A stretch of DNA of 17,903 bases from CAIPVR01 sp049316905. Its GTDB lineage: Bacteria; Actinomycetota; Acidimicrobiia; Acidimicrobiales; Microtrichaceae. Below the pieces are notes generated by a model. The model was not told the DNA's origin and did no database searches. It saw only the letters and a program-made list of their open reading frames with translations. Each line of letters begins with the position of its first letter. Position 1 is the first letter of the stretch. Made by a program: the position numbers and the translations under genes. The stretch is from positions 1 through 17,903 of the forward strand of contig JBMOJH010000069.1 of the NCBI GenBank assembly GCA_049316905.1. Reading direction: 5' to 3'. Below are positions 13,639 through 17,903 of this stretch, piece after piece.

Positions 13639-15949
13639 TGCGCTCCAGCTCCGGGTCGGCCTCGATGTCGGCATCGGTGAAGCGCAGCGGCCGGACCGCT
13701 CGACCGGCGAACGCCTCGGTACCGTCCGCGTGGTGCGGGGACCTGGGGTCGCCGTTCTGGCCGTAGGCGAGGAGCCCGACCCCGTTCGGCCCGTCGGGGG
13801 TCATCTCCACCGCCATCAGGAAGCTCGCGCCGTAGGTGACCTGGTAGCCCCCCTGCGCGAGCCCGGTGCGCTCGCGACCCGGCACCGGCGCGGGCCGCGG
13901 GGGACCCGGCTCCAGGGAGGCGGGCGGGAGTGCGCCGGTGGGCCCGAGCACGTTCATCACGCCCTCGCCCTCTCCCCCGCCCGGCACCGGCACCCGGCGC
14001 TCGCCGCGTGCCGCCCACTGCGCGTCGCCGAGCGCCACGCCGGGCGCCAGGCCCGCCTCGGCGAGCACCCGCACCGCGTGGCCCACCGCCTGCAGCACCG
14101 GGTCGCCCGCGGGGTCGGTGCCGACGGGCGCGGGGGCCAGGGTGTGCGGCGTGACCACCGGGTCGTCGGGGTCGAAGCCGACGGCGAAGACCGGTCCGGC
14201 GTCGCGCCACTGGGCCGGCTCGAACGCGTCCATGAACTCGCGCCACAGCACCGCGCCGGCCGAGTCGAGATCCACCCGGCCGTCCCAGCGCTCGAGCACC
14301 GCGGCCACCGCAGGGCCGTCGACCTCCTGCCCCGCGACGGTGAAGGCGCCGGCGGCGCGACACCGGTCCGCCACGGCCGCCGCCAGGAGCTGGGCGGACA
14401 GCGAAGGCCCGTCGTACACCGCGTCGAGCAGGTCGCCGACGGTGATCCCACCACGCGCCGAGAGCGCGGCGGCCTGGCGGAGGTTCTGGCGTGTGCGGAG
14501 CGTGCGGGGCGTGCGCTCCAGGCCGCACAGCACCGGGTAGCCCTCCAGCGGCTCGCGGGGGTGGGTCAGCCAGTGGGAGTCGTTGGCGTTGACCAGCACG
14601 TCGCGCCGGGCGAGCTGCGGCAGCGCGGCCGGCGGTTCGAGACCCGGCGAACGGGCGCCGGGGTGGTCCTGCCACTCGTCGTCGGGGTCGCTACCGTCGA
14701 GGAGCGCGATCCGGTTCTCGTACAGCAGCGCCGCAACGAGGTCCTCGGTGATCCGGGCGCGGAATCGGTCCTGCGCGCCCGGGGTGAGGCGGGGGGTGGC
14801 GGACATGTCGGCGTACCAGGCGGTGCCCTCCGCGTCCGCAGCGAGGGTGTTCACCCACGGCAGGCCCTGCACCTCGTGGAAGACCCGGCGGAACGAGTCG
14901 AGGGAGTCGGCCATGTCCATGCCGAGGAACTGCTCGAGGACCCGGGTGTTGTGCTCGTTCGCGTCGCGGAAGGTGAAGGCCACCTCGTGGCCCCATCCGA
15001 GCAGCGGCAGGTTGAGCATCGGACCGAGGTGGGTGCGCCAGAGCGTGCGCTCCACGGTGCCGCCCCCGGCCACCTCCACGGAGTGCGTCTCGGACCGCAT
15101 CTCCCGCCACTCGTCGCCGTGGCGGTAGCGGGTGGGGTCGTCGGGGTCGAGGTCGAGGCGGTACAGGGTGAAGCGGTGCCCGCAGGAGAACGTGTGGGCC
15201 CAGGCGACGTGACGGTTGAAGCCCATCTGGATTCCGGGCGTGCCGAGGAGCGACACGCCGTAGGCATCGATGACGCCGGGGATCGTGAGGTGGCACTCCC
15301 AGAAGCGGGCCTCGCCGTACCAGGGGAAGTGCGGGTTCGCGAGCACCATCCCGTGGCCCGACGCGGTCACGTCGCCACCGACGGCCCAGCCGTTGCTCGC
15401 CACCGACGGCGGGGCGAGGGCCTCCAGCGGCGCCGGCGGGTGGGGCCCGTCGGGACCGGGCGGGCGGGCGTGGCCGATGAGCTGGGCCACGTTGCGCCCC
15501 GACGCCATGAGCGCCACGTCCCCGAACCACGCGTACAGGTCGAGCTCGTCGACCCGCCGGATCCACTCGGCCCCGTCGCACCACTCCGGCAGGGCCCCGG
15601 GCCCGGCGTCGAGCGCCTCGTCGACCGCCCGGTTGTAGCCCGCGGTGTACCCGGTGACGAGCTCGCGGATCCACGGGGGCTGGGCGTCGCGCAGGCCCGC
15701 GGCCCGCTCACGCAGGCCGAGCACCCGGTAGCCGAGGTCGGAGGCGAGCAGCCCGTCCTGCGCGCCGGGGCCGTGGAACCGCGCCCGCTCCCCGCGGACC
15801 TTCACGATCTGGTCCGCGATCGCCGGCAGGTGGTCGCGGGCGCACGCCCAGCCCTGCCCGTAGCCGAGGCCGGCCCAGTCGTCGGCCCTGACGTGGGGCA
15901 CCCCGTGAGTGGTGACGCGGATCTCGGCGCGGAACTCGTGGTCGCTCAT
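13610..15949 (-). CDS. Penicillin acylase family Ntn-hydrolase (aculeacin/AHL acylase-like)
   Basis: The 779-residue precursor belongs to the penicillin acylase family of N-terminal-nucleophile amidohydrolases, which cleave N-acyl groups from beta-lactams, acyl-homoserine lactones or lipopeptides. The start EIRVTTHGVPHVRADDWAGLGYGQGWACARDHL is close in style to aculeacin-type acylases. Autoproteolysis is predicted between A184 and S185 (VA|SNGWAVGG), giving an alpha chain of about 184 residues and a beta chain whose N-terminal S185 is the nucleophile. The oxyanion/catalytic asparagine motif NANDSHW is at 454-460, and the C-terminal YGQNGDPRSPHHAD is conserved. No signal peptide is present, and the upstream in-frame extension to 16099 has none either. 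Most characterised relatives are exported, so a cytoplasmic enzyme is odd. The ATG start is supported by TACCGT 8 nt upstream. It is divergent from the amidohydrolase gene across an operator-bearing gap. The substrate is not predictable. Confidence 0.9.
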   Translation of the reverse strand: MSDHEFRAEIRVTTHGVPHVRADDWAGLGYGQGWACARDHLPAIADQIVKVRGERARFHGPGAQDGLLASDLGYRVLGLRERAAGLRDAQPPWIRELVTGYTAGYNRAVDEALDAGPGALPEWCDGAEWIRRVDELDLYAWFGDVALMASGRNVAQLIGHARPPGPDGPHPPAPLEALAPPSVASNGWAVGGDVTASGHGMVLANPHFPWYGEARFWECHLTIPGVIDAYGVSLLGTPGIQMGFNRHVAWAHTFSCGHRFTLYRLDLDPDDPTRYRHGDEWREMRSETHSVEVAGGGTVERTLWRTHLGPMLNLPLLGWGHEVAFTFRDANEHNTRVLEQFLGMDMADSLDSFRRVFHEVQGLPWVNTLAADAEGTAWYADMSATPRLTPGAQDRFRARITEDLVAALLYENRIALLDGSDPDDEWQDHPGARSPGLEPPAALPQLARRDVLVNANDSHWLTHPREPLEGYPVLCGLERTPRTLRTRQNLRQAAALSARGGITVGDLLDAVYDGPSLSAQLLAAAVADRCRAAGAFTVAGQEVDGPAVAAVLERWDGRVDLDSAGAVLWREFMDAFEPAQWRDAGPVFAVGFDPDDPVVTPHTLAPAPVGTDPAGDPVLQAVGHAVRVLAEAGLAPGVALGDAQWAARGERRVPVPGGGEGEGVMNVLGPTGALPPASLEPGPPRPAPVPGRERTGLAQGGYQVTYGASFLMAVEMTPDGPNGVGLLAYGQNGDPRSPHHADGTEAFAGRAVRPLRFTDADIEADPELERISLRGSAGG

Positions 15950-15957
15950 CGGCGGCG

Positions 15958-15963
15958 ACGGTA
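15958..15963 (-). promoter_or_regulatory. Leaderless-type -10 box, acylase
   Basis: On the minus strand this reads TACCGT and ends 8 nt before the ATG at 15949. A -35 at 17-bp spacing would fall at about 15981-15986, directly beside the palindrome at 15989-16005. Confidence 0.55.
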
Positions 15964-15988
15964 GGCCAGACCGGCCGGCCCACGCCCG

Positions 15989-16005
15989 ACTGCCGACTCG
16001 GCAGT
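15989..16005. promoter_or_regulatory. 17-bp perfect palindrome, probable operator for the acylase promoter
   Basis: The sequence ACTGCCGACTCGGCAGT has 8-bp perfect arms around a central C. It sits immediately upstream of the predicted -35 region of the acylase promoter, where an activator or repressor dimer would bind. It is unrelated in sequence to the second palindrome 27 bp away. I do not recognise the cognate regulator. Confidence 0.6.
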
Positions 16006-16031
16006 GCCCCGGCTGCACACCCGGCCGGGCG

Positions 16032-16055
16032 CGAACTAGAACGTGTTCTCGTTCG
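16032..16055. promoter_or_regulatory. 24-bp KstR-like palindromic operator
   Basis: The left half CGAACTAGAAC and the right half GTTCTCGTTCG flank a 2-bp GT centre. All pairs match except one (T16037 with C16050). It reads as four GAAC/GTTC units at exact 6-bp spacing (16033, 16039, 16045, 16051). The inner 14 bp (16037-16050) match seven of the eight fixed bases of TnnAACnnGTTnnA, the published operator of the TetR-family cholesterol-catabolism repressor KstR. It lies 31 bp upstream of the amidohydrolase GTG, and TAGAAC within it could be that gene's -10 box, as expected for a repressor site. The regulator identity is an inference. Confidence 0.65.
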
Positions 16056-16085
16056 ACCCACCACACCCCGTCCCGGGAGCGCACC

Positions 16086-17291
16086 GTGGCCACCAGCACG
16101 CTGACCGACCGCTACACGATCATCTCCTCCGACTGTCACGCGGGCGGCAACCACGCCCAGTACCGGGAGTACCTCGACCCGGCCTACGTGGAGCGCTTCG
16201 ACGCCTGGCGCGGCCGGTACAAGAACCCGTTCCGGGACCTCCAGGACGACGGTCGCTCCCGCAACTGGGACGACGAACGGCGCATCTCGGAGATGGACGC
16301 CGACGGCGTCGTCGCCGAGGTCGTGTTCCCCAACACGGTTCCCCCCTTCTTCCCCACCGGCGTGGTGATCGCGCAGGCCCCGACCACCCGTGAGGACTAC
16401 GAGCTGCGCCTCGCCGGGATCCGGGCCCACAACCGGTGGCTCGCCGACTTCTGCGCGGCGCACCCGGTCCGCCGGGCGGGCCTCGGCCAGATCCTCCTGA
16501 ACGACGTGGAGGACACGCTCGAGGACGTCCGCTGGATCGCCGAGCACGGCCTCGCCGGCGTGCTGCTCCCCGGCGTGGCGCCCAACACCGGCATCGATCC
16601 GCTCTTCTCCCCCGCGTACGACCCGGTGTGGGCCCTGTGCCAGGAGCTCGACCTGCCCGTGACCCACCACGGCGGCGGTTCCGGGATGCCCGACTACGGG
16701 ACGTACCCGTCGAGCACCGTGATGTACATGATGGAGGCTGGCTTCTTCGCCAACCGGGCGCTCTGGCACCTGGTGATGAGCGGGGTGTTCGAGCGCTTCG
16801 GCGGCCTGCGCTTCGTGATGACCGAGCAGGGCGCCGGCTGGATCCCCGGTGCGCTGCAGCAGATGGACGACCTGAACGCGGCGATGGCGGCCGGAAAGTT
16901 CGGGGAGCTCGGCCCCGCCGCGATGGTGCTGCCCCGGACCCCGAGCGAGTACTTCGCCACGAACTGCTGGGTGGGCACGAGCTTCCCACCCCCGGGCGAG
17001 ACCGAGGTGTTCCGCAACCTCGGCATCGACAGGTTCATGTGGGGCAGCGACTACCCGCACCGGGAGGGCACCTACCCGTACACCCGCGAGTCGCTGCGAC
17101 GGACCTTCACCGGCTGGGATCCCGCGGACCTGCGCCGCCTGTTCTCCGAGACCGCGGCCGACGTGTACGGCTTCGACCTCCCGGCCCTCGACGCGATCGC
17201 GGCAGAGGTCGGCCCGACCGTGGAGGAGGTGGCCACGCCGCTCGACCGGGTGCCCGCGGATGCCACCAGCCCGGCGTTCTACAAGGGCTGA
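16086..17291 (+). CDS. Amidohydrolase-2 family metal-dependent hydrolase or decarboxylase
   Basis: The 401-residue product is a TIM-barrel enzyme of the amidohydrolase-2 family (PF04909), which includes both hydrolases and non-oxidative decarboxylases such as ACMSD and gamma-resorcylate decarboxylase. Likely metal and catalytic positions are D16 and H18 in SSDCHAG, H194-H195 in VTHHGGG, E247 in MTEQGAGW and D322 in WGSDYPHREG. The first motif lacks the second histidine of DxHxH, which may matter for metal type or reaction. It is probably cytoplasmic. The frame is open from 15909, but the GTG at 16086 gives the family N-terminus and has GGGAGC 5-10 nt upstream, so this gene has a leader with a ribosome binding site, unlike most neighbours. 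The KstR-like palindrome just upstream suggests control by steroid or acyl-CoA availability. Its last 13 bp overlap the opposing gene. Confidence 0.88.
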   Translation: MATSTLTDRYTIISSDCHAGGNHAQYREYLDPAYVERFDAWRGRYKNPFRDLQDDGRSRNWDDERRISEMDADGVVAEVVFPNTVPPFFPTGVVIAQAPTTREDYELRLAGIRAHNRWLADFCAAHPVRRAGLGQILLNDVEDTLEDVRWIAEHGLAGVLLPGVAPNTGIDPLFSPAYDPVWALCQELDLPVTHHGGGSGMPDYGTYPSSTVMYMMEAGFFANRALWHLVMSGVFERFGGLRFVMTEQGAGWIPGALQQMDDLNAAMAAGKFGELGPAAMVLPRTPSEYFATNCWVGTSFPPPGETEVFRNLGIDRFMWGSDYPHREGTYPYTRESLRRTFTGWDPADLRRLFSETAADVYGFDLPALDAIAAEVGPTVEEVATPLDRVPADATSPAFYKG

Positions 17292-17863
17292 GGGTCCCCG
17301 GCCGGGGCCTCGACCTCGTCCCAGTGGAGCGTGCCGGCGAGCAGCGTCCCATCACCGAGTTCCAGGGTCCGTGCACCCGGGAGGCCCAACCGCACGGCGA
17401 ACCGCTCACCGGCCGCGGCCATGAGGAGCGAGTGGTCGCCGATCGCCACGTAGAGGGCCGTGACGTCGTAGCGGTGGCCCCGCAGTGCGGTGACGGGGCC
17501 CGGGCTGGGGACCAGCTCCCAGTGCTCCTCGTAGCGGGTGCCGCCGGGGCCACCGAACTCGCCACGCTCCAGGAACGCCGGTTGCGGCCCTCCGGCGAGC
17601 CATTCCACGGTGCCGGTGTCGGTGGTCGCGAAGCCGCCGTGCCAGTCCAGCTCGTGGGCCCAGCTCAGCGCGGGTGGGGACCAGGAGGTGGTCCCGGCGA
17701 ACGCCTCCACGACCTCCGATCCTCCGGTGCCGCGGACGGTGCGAAGGTCGGCGAAGCAGCTGGCGGTCTGGAGCCACCACACGTCGTGCGGCTCATCGGG
17801 TGGTTCGTCACCCACCTGCAGCGAGACCCGACGCCAGACCCCCACGAACTCCTCGGGCACCAT
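17279..17863 (-). CDS. Trp-rich conserved-type protein of unknown function
   Basis: I do not recognise a named family for this 194-residue soluble protein. It contains nine tryptophans (W10, W29, W30, W61, W68, W74, W88, W115, W181) spread through short alternating strands such as VWWLQTASCFADLR, FATTDTGTVEWLAG and RYDVTALYVAIGD. The opening FVGVWRRVSLQV resembles the GxW first strand of lipocalin/calycin beta barrels, so a small-molecule-binding barrel is possible; that is a guess from pattern. There is no signal peptide or membrane segment. The ATG start is supported by TAGCGT 8 nt upstream. The stop overlaps the end of the amidohydrolase gene by 13 bp in opposite orientation, and no terminator separates them. 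The last 40 bases of the window upstream of this gene hold only its promoter. Confidence 0.8.
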   Translation of the reverse strand: MVPEEFVGVWRRVSLQVGDEPPDEPHDVWWLQTASCFADLRTVRGTGGSEVVEAFAGTTSWSPPALSWAHELDWHGGFATTDTGTVEWLAGGPQPAFLERGEFGGPGGTRYEEHWELVPSPGPVTALRGHRYDVTALYVAIGDHSLLMAAAGERFAVRLGLPGARTLELGDGTLLAGTLHWDEVEAPAGDPQPL

Positions 17864-17871
17864 GGCCGCTG

Positions 17872-17877
17872 ACGCTA
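17872..17877 (-). promoter_or_regulatory. Leaderless-type -10 box, Trp-rich protein gene
   Basis: On the minus strand this reads TAGCGT and ends 8 nt before the ATG at 17863. The hexamer is identical to the one at 11828-11833, with the same spacing. Confidence 0.5.
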
Positions 17878-17903
17878 CCGATGCGATGTTTCGTGCCGGT
17901 CAC

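Noticed and set aside
11383..13674. 763-codon minus-strand open frame antisense to the CehA-like gene
   Set aside because: The opposite strand encodes a motif-rich PHP enzyme with a signal peptide and anchor. This frame is Arg/His/Gly-rich with no domain.
13529..15964. 811-codon plus-strand open frame antisense to the acylase gene
   Set aside because: It mirrors a clearly recognisable Ntn-hydrolase on the other strand, its composition is dominated by Arg/Gly/His/Val, and it shows no family motif. Long antisense open frames are expected in DNA of this GC content.

Overview
The window is very GC-rich (about 70% or more by eye) and densely coding, with many GTG starts, strong G/C third-position bias and twin-arginine and lipoprotein signals. 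Together with leaderless-type promoters this points to a high-GC actinobacterium, and several proteins look like those of environmental Actinobacteria such as Acidimicrobiia; the class assignment is an inference. I see no rRNA, tRNA, CRISPR array, insertion sequence or clear foreign island.

Layout, left to right. (1) A minus-strand block: a coiled-coil/multi-pass membrane protein (50-1426), a cold-shock protein with a 15-bp perfect hairpin terminator (1513-1716), and a class III PLP aminotransferase (1885-3258). (2) Two plus-strand genes: a leishmanolysin-like lipoprotein protease with a PKD-like domain (3358-4563) and a membrane fatty acid hydroxylase/sterol desaturase-type enzyme (4623-5816). 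The latter shares its stop tetranucleotide with the convergent DUF2252 gene (5813-7210). (3) A small NYN/PIN-like protein (7273-7731) lies head-to-head with DUF2252 and tail-to-tail with glucose-6-phosphate dehydrogenase zwf (7745-9139). (4) An export-oriented cluster reads rightward: a Tat-signal DUF1800 lipoprotein (9226-10725), a DUF1501 protein joined by an ATGA overlap (10722-11819), and a membrane-anchored CehA/McbA-type PHP metallohydrolase (11842-13638). (5) An Ntn-hydrolase of the penicillin/aculeacin acylase family (13610-15949, minus) diverges from an amidohydrolase-2 enzyme (16086-17291, plus). Their shared 136-bp intergenic region carries two distinct palindromic operators, one close to the KstR consensus. 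A Trp-rich protein of unknown function (17279-17863, minus) closes the window.

Two patterns stand out. First, at least eight of the thirteen genes have a TANNNT hexamer exactly 7 or 8 nt before the chosen start codon. This is the geometry of leaderless actinobacterial transcripts, and it also supports several of the start choices. Second, three of the four convergent gene pairs overlap by 4 to 29 bp and have no terminator between them.

No single pathway unites the window. Most genes are lone enzymes in head-to-head or tail-to-tail pairs. The best candidates for something less described are the DUF1800/DUF1501/CehA cluster and the dual-operator acylase/amidohydrolase pair.
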